Assembly: GCA_021647365.1 (NCBI GenBank)
Contig: JAKIUW010000011.1
Coordinates: 27,406-91,405, forward strand
Reading direction: 5' to 3'
Length of the DNA: 64,000 nucleotides
Source of the DNA: Cocleimonas sp.
GTDB lineage: Bacteria; Pseudomonadota; Gammaproteobacteria; Thiotrichales; Thiotrichaceae
The notes under the pieces are model-generated. The model did not search any database. It was not told where the DNA came from and worked only from the letters and a program-made list of their open reading frames with translations. Below, piece after piece: positions 1 through 8,015 of this stretch (the first letter of the stretch is position 1; the number at the start of each line of letters is the position of its first letter). A program made the translations under genes and the position numbers.

Positions 1-888
1 TTCTTCAAACCAAAGCTTGCCTGTTGCGCCCATGGCTTTACAGGTGTTTTCTACTAATGTATGCATTCTTTCTTTTATACGTTGCCCCACTTCTGGCTGA
101 AAATATCTCAGCGTGCCTGTTAATTGCATTTCATTGGGGATGACATTATGCGTAAAGCCTGCCTCGGCTACAGTAATGCTGATCACCGCTGATTCAACTG
201 GCGATACGGTACGCGATACGATGGACTGTAGCGCGGTGATAACGTGCGCGCCGGTGAGAATAGGGTCGATAATTTGATCGGGCATGGCGGCGTGCCCACC
301 TTTGCCTGTAATCGTGATGTTAATAGTTTCAACCGCCGCCATGACATGGGTGTCGTGTACGGCAAACTTACCCTCGGCTAACCCAGGCCAGTTGTGCATG
401 CCGTAAACAGCAGAGCAAGGGAATTTATCAAATAAGCCTTCTTTAACCATCACTTCGCCACCCGCACCGCCTTCTTCGGCGGGTTGGAAGATAAAATGCA
501 CCGTACCTGCAAAATCATTGTGTTGTTTTAGATAAACTGCCGCGCCTAATAACATGGTGCTGTGACCATCGTGTCCGCAGGCGTGCATTTTTCCATCGTG
601 GGTGGATTTGTGGGCAAACTCGTTTAGTTCTTGAATGGGGAGCGCATCCATATCGGCGCGTAGCCCGATGGCATCGCCTTTTTTTGTGCCATGCACTGTG
701 GCGACAATTCCTGTTACTGCTAAACCACGGTGTATTTTTATATTGTGTGATTCTAAAATAGAGGCAATGTAATCGCTGGTGAGGTCTTCTTTAAAGCTAA
801 GTTCTGGGTGCTGGTGCAGCCAGTGTCGCCATGCAATCATTTCTTGGTGGAGGTCGGAGTTTTTTTCTATGGGGTGTTTTGTGGTCAT
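1..888 (-). CDS. M20 family metallo-amidohydrolase (partial, runs off the left edge)
   Basis: The gene reads leftwards from an ATG at 886-888 and is still open at base 1, giving about 296 residues without a stop. Seen: MHACGHDGHSTMLLGAAVYL, containing the CGHDGH metal-binding motif, and FIFQPAEEGGAGG, with the catalytic glutamate pair, both hallmarks of the M20D peptidase/IAA-amino-acid hydrolase/hippuricase group. These are cytoplasmic di-metal enzymes that hydrolyse N-acyl amino acids. No signal peptide is visible. The lid domain lies in the second half of the visible part, and the end of the catalytic domain is off the window. The substrate cannot be told from sequence. The downstream neighbour on the same strand is not visible. 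Confidence 0.88.
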   Translation of the reverse strand, partial: MTTKHPIEKNSDLHQEMIAWRHWLHQHPELSFKEDLTSDYIASILESHNIKIHRGLAVTGIVATVHGTKKGDAIGLRADMDALPIQELNEFAHKSTHDGKMHACGHDGHSTMLLGAAVYLKQHNDFAGTVHFIFQPAEEGGAGGEVMVKEGLFDKFPCSAVYGMHNWPGLAEGKFAVHDTHVMAAVETINITITGKGGHAAMPDQIIDPILTGAHVITALQSIVSRTVSPVESAVISITVAEAGFTHNVIPNEMQLTGTLRYFQPEVGQRIKERMHTLVENTCKAMGATGKLWFEE

Positions 889-926
889 GCTTTGATGATA
901 GCTTTATTTTTAAGGGCGTGTGATTT

Positions 927-1697
927 TTATTTAACCCAGCCAATCTCTTTAGCCGTTTTTGTTCCGATAACGGTGTTTTGCAAGCTCGAAGGCATCTTCG
1001 CTTTTGTTTGTGATAGCGGGATACGACCGCCCATAATCTCTGCTTTGTGTTGTGGGTAGGTTGGCTTACGGTTTGGTTCGGCATAACCCTCAGGGAAAAG
1101 TGGCTGATTCGTGCTGAGATCGTATTTATCAGTCGCGCCTAAAGTATGAAGTAGTTCGTGCAATATAATGAAATTATTTTGTTTTGCATGTTTGTCATCG
1201 GCAAAAAGTTGAATAAGTGCAACCTTGCTTTTTTCTAGCCCTGTGGAATGCGCCAAACCTTTGTGTACTTTGGGGTCGAAGAATAGGGCGTAAGCGCGTA
1301 CTTGCGGTTTTAATCCTTTGAAGTTATCTGTTTTCCATGTCCAGTAACGTAGTTTTAGACTCCACCACATTACGTTCAGCCTGTTTCTATCTTTTGGGAT
1401 GGCAGGTGGCAGTGACTTAATGGGTGCAGATAGCTGAACGCTAATTGGGCTGGAAAGGCTCAAACCATATCGAGAGGATTCTTTCTTTAATAGGGTGGTG
1501 AAACTTTCGAACTGTGAAGTGGTTAATGTGGAGATATATTTATCCGTGATTTCGCGCCCATCGGCATTGATAGGGTAAATCACTACACGTAGTGGGTGCT
1601 TCCACTCGGTTGCTCTTTTGCTGCTGAGAAAGGAATCTAAAACAATGTAGCCTAAGATGACTAGCAACAAGGTTATGCGTATATTTTTAAAGGTCAT
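927..1697 (-). CDS. Membrane-anchored HExxH putative metalloprotease of unknown function
   Basis: 256 residues. One N-terminal hydrophobic segment (about residues 7-24) suggests an inner-membrane anchor or uncleaved signal, with the rest outside the cytoplasm. Seen: HELLHTLGATDKYD near residue 178, a zinc-protease HExxH motif whose extension (HxxGAxDKY) resembles metzincin-like sites, followed about 30 residues later by IMGGRIPL, which could serve as a Met-turn. I do not recognise a named family, and the proteolytic role is inferred from the motif only. It lies 38 bp upstream of the M20 gene on the same strand, so the two may be co-transcribed. Confidence 0.7.
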   Translation of the reverse strand: MTFKNIRITLLLVILGYIVLDSFLSSKRATEWKHPLRVVIYPINADGREITDKYISTLTTSQFESFTTLLKKESSRYGLSLSSPISVQLSAPIKSLPPAIPKDRNRLNVMWWSLKLRYWTWKTDNFKGLKPQVRAYALFFDPKVHKGLAHSTGLEKSKVALIQLFADDKHAKQNNFIILHELLHTLGATDKYDLSTNQPLFPEGYAEPNRKPTYPQHKAEIMGGRIPLSQTKAKMPSSLQNTVIGTKTAKEIGWVK

Positions 1698-1797
1698 GGC
1701 ATGGGTTGAAAAAAATCATTGAGAAAAGTCATTGAAAAAGTTCGTCGTAGGGGTTGTTATTAACTAATGTGGTGCAATATTTGTGCTTAGTAATTAT

Positions 1798-1825
1798 AAA
1801 GCACACCCCCCTAGTTTTACATGGT
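1798..1825 (-). repeat. Dispersed G-tract repeat, single copy (CTA variant)
   Basis: C-rich on the plus strand, reading AAAGCACACCCCCC then TAGTTTTACATGG. It lies between the divergent HExxH gene and mrp. Confidence 0.85.
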
Positions 1826-1966
1826 GTTCTTATTAAAGGTATAAGTGATTCCTTAACCACATAAATAATCCAGTTTTTACGGCGGGAATGTTGGTGTAGA
1901 ATGCCGACACAAAACAATTCAAGCTATTGAGGCTCCATGCTCAGTATCAAAATATCAGGAGAAGTC

Positions 1967-3058
1967 ATGTCAGAAGTTACACGCGAGCAAGTTGATGCGC
2001 TATTAAAAACCGTTCAAGAGAAATACCTTGAGCAAGATTTACTAGCATCAAACATGGTAAAAGATGTTGATATAAAAGGTGATACCGTTTTTGTTCGTAT
2101 CGTGCAGGGCTATCCTTCAGGGGAATATCGCGAAGAATTATCAGCTGAAGTGAAAGCTGTGCTAGAAGCAGATGCAGGTATTTCAAAAGCAGAAATTACG
2201 GTAGAACAGAATGTTACCGCGCATGTTGTGCAAAAAGCTTTAAAGCGAATTACTGGCATCAAGAACATTATCGCCGTTGCATCAGGCAAAGGTGGTGTGG
2301 GTAAATCAACCACTTCGGTCAATATAGCATTGGCACTTGTGGCTGATGGCGCAACCGTTGGTATGTTAGATGCGGATATTTATGGCCCAAGTCAGCCACG
2401 CATGTTGGGCTTGAGTGGTCAGCCAGAATCAAAAGATGGCAAGACGCTAGAGCCAATGGTTAATTACGATATTAAAGCCATGTCGATTGGTTTCTTGGTA
2501 GAAGAAGATACACCGATGATCTGGCGTGGCCCCATGGTAACACAAGCGCTGGAGCAGTTACTTAACGATACAAACTGGGGAGATTTGGATTACTTAATCG
2601 TTGATCTTCCTCCAGGAACAGGCGATACACAACTTACGCTATCTCAAAAAATCCCAGTAAGTGGCGCGGTAATTGTAACAACACCTCAAGATATTGCGTT
2701 GCTAGATGCTCGTAAGGGTTTAAAAATGTTTGAGAAAGTTGAGGTTCCGGTGCTGGGTGTGGTTGAGAATATGAGCATTCACATCTGTAGCGAATGTGGT
2801 CACGCAGAACACATCTTTGGCGAAGGTGGCGGAAAGCGTATGGCGGATGAGGCTGATGTTGATTACTTAGGTGCGTTGCCATTGGATTATACAATCTGTC
2901 AGCAAGCTGATGAAGGTAAACCTACGGTTGTTGCCGAGCCAGACAGTAAAAACACCGAGCTTTATAAAGATATTTCACGTCGTATGGCGGCGAAGCTGGC
3001 GGGGCAGGGTAAGGATTACAGTACGAAATTCCCAAATATAGTAATCCAAAACACTTAG
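1967..3058 (+). CDS. apbC: Mrp/ApbC family iron-sulfur cluster carrier ATPase
   Basis: 363 residues from the ATG at 1967, chosen because AGGAGA (1957-1962) lies at proper spacing; an in-frame ATG at 1937 has no ribosome site. Seen: an N-terminal MIP18/DUF59-like domain (residues 1-85), then a ParA/MinD-type P-loop GKGGVGKST near residue 106, DADIYGPSQPRM, DLPPGTGDTQLT and a C-terminal CSECGH carrying the CxxC that bridges a [4Fe-4S] cluster. Family members bind and deliver Fe-S clusters in the cytoplasm. It appears monocistronic and is followed by a 310-bp repeat-filled gap. Confidence 0.95.
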   Translation: MSEVTREQVDALLKTVQEKYLEQDLLASNMVKDVDIKGDTVFVRIVQGYPSGEYREELSAEVKAVLEADAGISKAEITVEQNVTAHVVQKALKRITGIKNIIAVASGKGGVGKSTTSVNIALALVADGATVGMLDADIYGPSQPRMLGLSGQPESKDGKTLEPMVNYDIKAMSIGFLVEEDTPMIWRGPMVTQALEQLLNDTNWGDLDYLIVDLPPGTGDTQLTLSQKIPVSGAVIVTTPQDIALLDARKGLKMFEKVEVPVLGVVENMSIHICSECGHAEHIFGEGGGKRMADEADVDYLGALPLDYTICQQADEGKPTVVAEPDSKNTELYKDISRRMAAKLAGQGKDYSTKFPNIVIQNT

Positions 3059-3076
3059 ATTGTAGAGAACTACACA

Positions 3077-3204
3077 GCTCACCTCTAAGGCTTGCCATTA
3101 CTGCGTTAGAAAACTCTCATTTACCTTTTGTTATAAAAAGCTAAACTTCGGATTTTCTGCCTTGTACTGACAAGCCTTAGAGGCAATCTGAGCAGTTTGG
3201 TGAG
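3077..3204. repeat. Large imperfect palindrome in the mrp-lipoprotein gap
   Basis: CCTCTAAGGCTTG (3082-3094) is exactly complementary to CAAGCCTTAGAGG (3171-3183), with outer CTCACC/GGTGAG also pairing. The inside has a further imperfect palindrome around GCGTTAGAAAAC and GATTTTCTGC. It resembles palindromic intergenic repeats seen in many marine gammaproteobacteria. No second copy is seen in this window. Confidence 0.65.
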
Positions 3205-3227
3205 ATTGTAGAAGCTCTATTTTTTTT

Positions 3228-3307
3228 AAAAGCACACCCCCTCACTTTTACATGATGTTTATTTATAAATAAAAACATCATGTAAAAGTGGGGGGGTGTG
3301 CTTTTTT
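3228..3307. repeat. Dispersed G-tract repeat, inverted pair (REPIN-like)
   Basis: Left unit AAAGCACACCCCCTCACTTT with its ACATGATG end inward, and right unit CATCATGTAAAAGT-G7-TGTGCTTT, separated by an A/T-rich loop. The transcript would form a stem of about 30 bp. With the palindrome at 3077-3204 it fills the gap between mrp and the lipoprotein gene. Confidence 0.9.
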
Positions 3308-3368
3308 ATTTATAAAAATAGCTATTTGCCTATAGAATAAGGCATGAACTTATGGTTTCATAGCGCTT

Positions 3369-3839
3369 ATGAAACTATTAAAACATACACGATTATCCGC
3401 TCTTACTTTTTCTTTTCTTATTTCTCTTCTAGCCCTTGCAGGATGTTCATCTGCAGGCGTTAAAGGCTTGGTTGAGCCGCCTAATGTTCAGGTGCATAAG
3501 GTTGAAATGGGGCGCTTTAATTTGAGTGGTGGTACAGCGACATTCGTGCTGGATATTCAAAACCCCAATCGCTTTCCAATTCCATTGGCAGGTTTTGACT
3601 ATGGTTTGAGCCTCAACGGTGTGCAGGTTGCGCGCGGTGATAAAGAGCAGCGCGTAACGATAGCAGCAGGTGGAAGCCAAAAAGTGACTGTGCCGTTGAC
3701 CTTGAGTTTTGCTAACATGATCAATATGTTACCAGGCTTACTTCGCAACAGAACGGTTGATTATCAGCTAGGCGGGTCTGTGCATTTGCCTTGGTTTAAT
3801 ATTCCATTCCAACGTTCTGGTTCTGCGAATCTTCGCTAG
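3369..3839 (+). CDS. LEA type 2 family lipoprotein
   Basis: 156 residues. Seen: a type II signal peptide with lipobox LALAGC (Cys about residue 26), so it should be lipid-anchored, then one Ig-like WHy/LEA-14 domain with FVLDIQNPNRFPIPLAGFDYGLSLNGVQVARG, the conserved N-P-N and small beta-sandwich pattern. The family is widespread in proteobacterial envelopes and has no firm biochemical function. It lies 44 bp upstream of dcd on the same strand. The lipid anchor is well supported; the role is unknown. Confidence 0.85.
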   Translation: MKLLKHTRLSALTFSFLISLLALAGCSSAGVKGLVEPPNVQVHKVEMGRFNLSGGTATFVLDIQNPNRFPIPLAGFDYGLSLNGVQVARGDKEQRVTIAAGGSQKVTVPLTLSFANMINMLPGLLRNRTVDYQLGGSVHLPWFNIPFQRSGSANLR

Positions 3840-3883
3840 TATCTAAATCCAAACTTAGCAAACACTATAAAAGTAGAAAAAAT

Positions 3884-4450
3884 ATGAGTATAAAATCCGA
3901 TAAATGGATTCGCCGCATGGCGCAAGAGCAGGGCATGATCGAGCCTTTTGAGGCAGGTCAGATTCGCGAAGATAATGGTAATAAAATCGTATCCTATGGG
4001 ACATCAAGCTATGGTTATGATGTGCGTTGTGCCGATGAATTTAAAATATTCACCAATATCAATTCAGCGGTTGTTGATCCAAAAGCGTTTGATGAAAATA
4101 GCTTTGTCGATATTCAATCCGATGTTTGTATTATTCCACCGAACTCATTCGCACTCGCACGTACCGTTGAATATTTTCGTATTCCGCGTAGCGTGTTGAC
4201 GGTGTGTTTGGGTAAATCAACGTATGCGCGTTGTGGCATTATCGTCAATGTCACGCCGTTAGAGCCTGAGTGGGAAGGGCATGTGACTTTGGAATTTTCA
4301 AATACTTCACCGCTTCCTGCAAAAATTTATGCCAACGAAGGTGTGGCGCAGATGTTGTTCTTTGAATCTGATGAAGTTTGTGAAACATCGTATAAAGATC
4401 GTGGCGGAAAGTATCAGGGGCAAAAGGGCGTTACGCTTCCTAAGGCTTAA
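3884..4450 (+). CDS. dcd: dCTP deaminase
   Basis: 188 residues, the usual length. Converts dCTP to dUTP and ammonia, feeding dTMP synthesis, as a cytoplasmic homotrimer of the dUTPase fold. Seen: MSIKSDKWIRRMAQEQGMIE at the start; GKSTYARCGIIVNVTPLEPE, with the nucleotide-binding and catalytic segment (the glutamate in PLEPEWEGH is the family general base); and QGQKGVTLPKA at the C terminus. It follows the lipoprotein by 44 bp and is followed by a composite repeat. Confidence 0.97.
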   Translation: MSIKSDKWIRRMAQEQGMIEPFEAGQIREDNGNKIVSYGTSSYGYDVRCADEFKIFTNINSAVVDPKAFDENSFVDIQSDVCIIPPNSFALARTVEYFRIPRSVLTVCLGKSTYARCGIIVNVTPLEPEWEGHVTLEFSNTSPLPAKIYANEGVAQMLFFESDEVCETSYKDRGGKYQGQKGVTLPKA

Positions 4451-4464
4451 TCTTAGATTCCTAA

Positions 4465-4492
4465 GCATCATGTAAAAGTGGGGGGGTGTACT
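4465..4492 (+). repeat. Dispersed G-tract repeat, single copy
   Basis: CATCATGTAAAAGT-G7-TGTACTT begins about 15 bp after the dcd stop. It carries the TGTACTT ending also found at 47451-47480 and 63861-63869. Confidence 0.9.
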
Positions 4493-4500
4493 TATTGTAT

Positions 4501-4606
4501 TTAAGTTAAACACTTGGAACCCTTCGACAGACTCAGGGAACGCCCTCAAACAGCAACACGCTTTCTGAGCCTGTCGAAGCATTGGTCGCACTTCCCCTTA
4601 ACTTAA
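4501..4606. repeat. MITE-like repeat with TTAAGTTAA terminal inverted repeats, copy 1
   Basis: 106 bp bounded by TTAAGTTAA (4501-4509) and TTAACTTAA (4598-4606), a perfect 9-bp inverted pair. Inside, CTTCGACAG-A-CTCAG pairs with CTGAG-C-CTGTCGAAG to make a cruciform. A related, longer copy lies at 47490-47645, also directly after a G-tract repeat. No coding capacity. Confidence 0.75.
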
Positions 4607-4635
4607 CGACATAGAGTTACTAAAAAAGGAAAACG

Positions 4636-5286
4636 ATGGAATTCAACACATGGTTAATCTATCTAGGCGTAATCAGTGCGGTGATATTTACGCCAGGACC
4701 ATCGGCAATTTTGTGCATGTCTCATGGTTTAAAATTTGGCAAGGCAAAGTCATTGGCTACCGCTGTCGGCGGCGCGGTTGCAGCATCCATTTTAATGACT
4801 ATTTCAATCGTTGGTTTGGGCGCGCTTTTAGCGGCATCTGAAACGGCGTTCTTGGTAGTCAAATTATTAGGTGCTAGCTACTTAATATACCTTGGGGTTA
4901 GCGCTTGGAAAAGTAGCTATTCACAGTCAGAACACCACTCAGATGAGCTAGAGCTGAATAAAGTAAACCTTAGTAATGAATCTATATCTTCTTTATTTCG
5001 CAAAGGTTTTTTGGTGGGTATTAGTAATCCAAAAGACATTTTGTTTTTTACCGCTTTGTTACCCAGCTTTATCGATAGCGAAACATCGCAACTAGCACAA
5101 TACTTAGCGCTCACAGGAACATGGTTTGTAGTCGATGTTTCAGGCATGTTTATATATGCTAGTTTAGGCTGTAAAATAGGTTCGTGGTTTGAAAAGGCTA
5201 GCAACTTAAAGATTTTTGAGCGAACAACAGGAAGCTTTTTTATATTGATGGGTGGTGCATTAATTGCATCAACAACTGAAAAGTAA
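4636..5286 (+). CDS. LysE/RhtB family amino-acid exporter
   Basis: 216 residues with about six hydrophobic segments. Seen: the N-terminal signature FTPGPSAILCMSHGLKFG, typical of LysE/RhtB translocators (GPxxL/I with following small-residue helix), and a central KGFLVGISNPKDILFFTALLPSF, the conserved NPK motif. The family exports amino acids such as lysine, homoserine or leucine from the cytoplasm by proton exchange; substrate not predictable here. The start follows AAAAAGGAAA with good spacing. It lies just after a MITE-like repeat and 24 bp before the next gene, with which it may be co-transcribed. Confidence 0.9.
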   Translation: MEFNTWLIYLGVISAVIFTPGPSAILCMSHGLKFGKAKSLATAVGGAVAASILMTISIVGLGALLAASETAFLVVKLLGASYLIYLGVSAWKSSYSQSEHHSDELELNKVNLSNESISSLFRKGFLVGISNPKDILFFTALLPSFIDSETSQLAQYLALTGTWFVVDVSGMFIYASLGCKIGSWFEKASNLKIFERTTGSFFILMGGALIASTTEK

Positions 5287-5310
5287 TAAAGAGCAAAAGT
5301 AGGAAAAACT

Positions 5311-5694
5311 ATGAATTCAGAAAAAGTCGTCTTTGCATTTTTTATCGTTCTAGCGTTAACGCTTAACTTTGGTTTTTTTCTAGGTGGAATGGATAGTGCC
5401 GAACACCATAATATTTATGAGTTGTTTGCCGCTATTGTCGTTAGTTTAATTTCCACGGTTTTGAAAGTGGGCGATCGTACTCATCTTGGAGCAGTATTCT
5501 TGGCGACCAGTTTAGTGGCTGACCTCCAATTAATTGCCGCAGCTATTGTTTGGGGTATTGTTGCCAATGTTCATGGTGAAGCATTAACAGGTGATTCGCT
5601 TGCAACGGTTGTTTCATTGTCAGGTGGTGCGCTTTTGGCGAATCTAATCTCCGTCATATTACTCATCGCTGAGACAGTCTCGGTACGTCGATAA
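5311..5694 (+). CDS. Small four-helix membrane protein, DUF6394-like
   Basis: 127 residues, nearly all hydrophobic, with about four transmembrane segments and a short basic C terminus (SVRR). Seen: VSLISTVLKVGDRTHLGAVF between helices 2 and 3, and AEHHNIYELFAAIV. As I recall, proteins of this sort (DUF6394) sit next to TrkA-N potassium channels in other gammaproteobacteria, as here (20 bp upstream of the channel gene). An accessory role for the channel is inference from neighbourhood only. Confidence 0.75.
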   Translation: MNSEKVVFAFFIVLALTLNFGFFLGGMDSAEHHNIYELFAAIVVSLISTVLKVGDRTHLGAVFLATSLVADLQLIAAAIVWGIVANVHGEALTGDSLATVVSLSGGALLANLISVILLIAETVSVRR

Positions 5695-5714
5695 TTTAGT
5701 AGGGTTTATATCCT

Positions 5715-7466
5715 ATGCCTAATCTAATCTACATTCTTTTCAGGCGACTACGCTCGCCGATGATCCTGCTGATTATGGTTTATGCCGTATCAATCACAGG
5801 CTTTGTTCTAATTCCTGGGGTTGATGATAATGGTCAGCACTGGGATATGTCTTTTTTCCATGCATTTTACTTTGTCAGCTTTATGGGAACGACCATAGGC
5901 TTTGGTGAAATCCCCTATGCTTTCACTGATGCACAACGCTTTTGGGCGTTGATTACGATGTACGCTACCGTTATCTCATGGCTATATGGCATTGGTGTGT
6001 TGTTAAGTGTTTTTCAAGATTCCGTATTTTTGAATCAAATGAAAACCAATAGCTTTTCACGTCGCATTAAAAATACCCGAGAGCCTTTTTATATTATCTG
6101 TGGTTATGGCGATACTGGCGCGCAGTTGGCAAGATCCTTGTCTAAGGAAGGAATTTTATCGGTTATTATTGATCCTGATGCCGAACGCATGAATGATCTT
6201 GAAGGTGATGATTTCCTAGTTCCACCACTAAGCCTTTGTGCTGATGGGTCGCAATCTGAAATCCTTGAAATGGCAGGTATTACGCATCGCTGGTGTCAAG
6301 GTATTGTCACCATCGCGAATGACGATACAGTCAATTTAACTGTTGCTGTAGTTGCGCAATTACTTAATCCTAAATTACGCTTGATTGCACGTGCCGAAAC
6401 ACCCGAGGCGGAAGCTAATATCCTATCTTTTGGTGCAAATGAAGTAATCAATCCTTTTGAAACTTTTGCTTCACGTCTCTCATTAGCATTGCAATCTCCG
6501 AGTCTTTATTGCCTTTACGATTGGACGACCTGTGCATCAGGGGCAAAAATGAAGGAGCCACCGGTGCTTGCTTCGGGCAAATGGATAATTTGTGGTTTTG
6601 GGCGTTTTGGGGGTGCTTTGTATGAGCACTTGGATGACAGCGATGTAAAGCTGAGTATTATTGAATCAGATCGTAAACGTCGTGATTTACCATCAGGTTC
6701 TATTATCGGTCGTCCAACAGAAGCCCCTACGCTTAAAAAAGCAGGTATTGAGGAAGCAGCAGGAATTATTGCGGGCACAGATAACGATGCGAATAATTTG
6801 TCAATTTTACTAACAGCTTCAGAGTTGAATACCGATATTTTCCGTATCGCGCGTCAAAATGAAGATAAAAACAGTCATCTATTTCAAGCAGCAGAATTTG
6901 AAATACTTATGCAACGCGGAAGCATTGTCGCGAACACTATTTTTGCCTTAATACGCACACCCATGCTGGGTGATTTTTTGCGTATCGTTTCACGCTTCAA
7001 AAAAGATAAAGCAGGCGAGGTTATTAGTCGAATTATCGGAGTGGTAGAAGATGATATTCCCAAACTTTGGGAGTTTAAAGTAACGCTAGAGGATGCCCCT
7101 GCACTGTACAAAACGATTCAAACTAGACAAGTGACCGTACGTGAGATTTTCCAAGGCGAGACACTGCACGGATCAGATCACCGTGAAAAACCACTCTCCG
7201 CAATGCCCTTGTTTATGAAGCGCGACGAAAGCAATGTGCTGTTACCAGAAGATGACCGTATCATCAGGGTAGGCGATCGATTTTTGATGTGTGGCACGCA
7301 AGCCGCGCACCGACAAATGTGTAATATATTGTCTAATATTAATTTGTTAGAAAATATTTTGAGTGGTGAAGAGATTCCTACAGGAATTATTTGGCGCTGG
7401 ATGACGGGTAAGACATTGTTGGCTAAAACAACATCTGAAACAAAAGTCACAGAGGATAGCGTATGA
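5715..7466 (+). CDS. Potassium channel protein with two TrkA-N/RCK domains
   Basis: 583 residues. Seen: two N-terminal transmembrane helices flanking a pore with selectivity filter TTIGFGEIPY (about residue 55), then a Rossmann RCK domain starting FYIICGYGDTGAQLARSL, a second starting WIICGFGRFGGALYEHL, and C-terminal TrkA-C-like segments. This is the Kch/MthK type arrangement: a tetrameric inner-membrane K+ channel gated by cytosolic ligand-binding domains. The duplicated RCK region in one chain is notable but known. It overlaps the phosphatase gene by 4 bp (ATGA), implying translational coupling. Confidence 0.92.
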   Translation: MPNLIYILFRRLRSPMILLIMVYAVSITGFVLIPGVDDNGQHWDMSFFHAFYFVSFMGTTIGFGEIPYAFTDAQRFWALITMYATVISWLYGIGVLLSVFQDSVFLNQMKTNSFSRRIKNTREPFYIICGYGDTGAQLARSLSKEGILSVIIDPDAERMNDLEGDDFLVPPLSLCADGSQSEILEMAGITHRWCQGIVTIANDDTVNLTVAVVAQLLNPKLRLIARAETPEAEANILSFGANEVINPFETFASRLSLALQSPSLYCLYDWTTCASGAKMKEPPVLASGKWIICGFGRFGGALYEHLDDSDVKLSIIESDRKRRDLPSGSIIGRPTEAPTLKKAGIEEAAGIIAGTDNDANNLSILLTASELNTDIFRIARQNEDKNSHLFQAAEFEILMQRGSIVANTIFALIRTPMLGDFLRIVSRFKKDKAGEVISRIIGVVEDDIPKLWEFKVTLEDAPALYKTIQTRQVTVREIFQGETLHGSDHREKPLSAMPLFMKRDESNVLLPEDDRIIRVGDRFLMCGTQAAHRQMCNILSNINLLENILSGEEIPTGIIWRWMTGKTLLAKTTSETKVTEDSV

Positions 7467-7951
7467 GTATTCAAAAAAAAATTGGCGTGGTTTTCGTGTG
7501 TATGGGCAATATCTGTCGTTCACCGACAGCTGAGGGAGTGTTTCGCCATGTTGTTAACCAGAGAAGTATGCAAGATATGATTAAAATAGATTCTGCAGGT
7601 ACGCATGCTTATCACATTGGCGAGCCACCAGATTCACGCTCGCAAGCGATGGCTAAATCGCGAGGGGTTGATTTATCGGGACAGCGTGCACGTGAGGTTG
7701 AAGCGATTGACTTTGAGCGCTTTGATTATGTCATCGCCATGGATCGTTCTAACTATGAAAATCTTAAAGATATAGCTTCGGTTGAGCAACAAGAAAAACT
7801 ACACTTGTTTATGGGCTTCACTAGTGCTTGGGATAATGCCGAAGTGCCAGACCCTTATTACGGTGGGGGTGATGGCTTTAAGAATGTATTTGATATGGTG
7901 CAATCTGCATCTGAGGGGTTGCTGGAGCGTATTGTTAAAAACGATCTTTAA
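7463..7951 (+). CDS. Low-molecular-weight protein tyrosine phosphatase
   Basis: 162 residues, usual length. Seen: the P-loop VCMGNICRSPTAEGV near the N terminus (C-x5-R-S, catalytic Cys and Arg) and the general-acid loop VPDPYYGG near residue 130. The enzyme dephosphorylates phosphotyrosine through a cysteinyl intermediate in the cytoplasm; bacterial relatives partner with BY-kinases in exopolysaccharide control, but no such kinase is here. It is translationally coupled to the K+ channel gene upstream and convergent with rne. Confidence 0.95.
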   Translation: MSIQKKIGVVFVCMGNICRSPTAEGVFRHVVNQRSMQDMIKIDSAGTHAYHIGEPPDSRSQAMAKSRGVDLSGQRAREVEAIDFERFDYVIAMDRSNYENLKDIASVEQQEKLHLFMGFTSAWDNAEVPDPYYGGGDGFKNVFDMVQSASEGLLERIVKNDL

Positions 7952-7970
7952 TGTATTTATCTTCAAAAGT

Positions 7971-7996
7971 GTTATTCCCACTTTCACGGGAATAAC
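7971..7996. terminator. Stem-loop between convergent LMW-PTP and rne
   Basis: GTTATTCCC (7971-7979) pairs perfectly with GGGAATAAC (7988-7996) around an 8-nt loop. The flanks are A/T-rich without a strong T-run, so it may terminate weakly in both directions. Confidence 0.5.
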
Positions 7997-8015
7997 AAAT
8001 CAATTTAAAAAGCTT

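Noticed and set aside
1729..1917. Minus-strand 62-codon frame over the repeat upstream of mrp
   Set aside because: It crosses the repeat, has no ribosome site, and shows no domain; not a gene.
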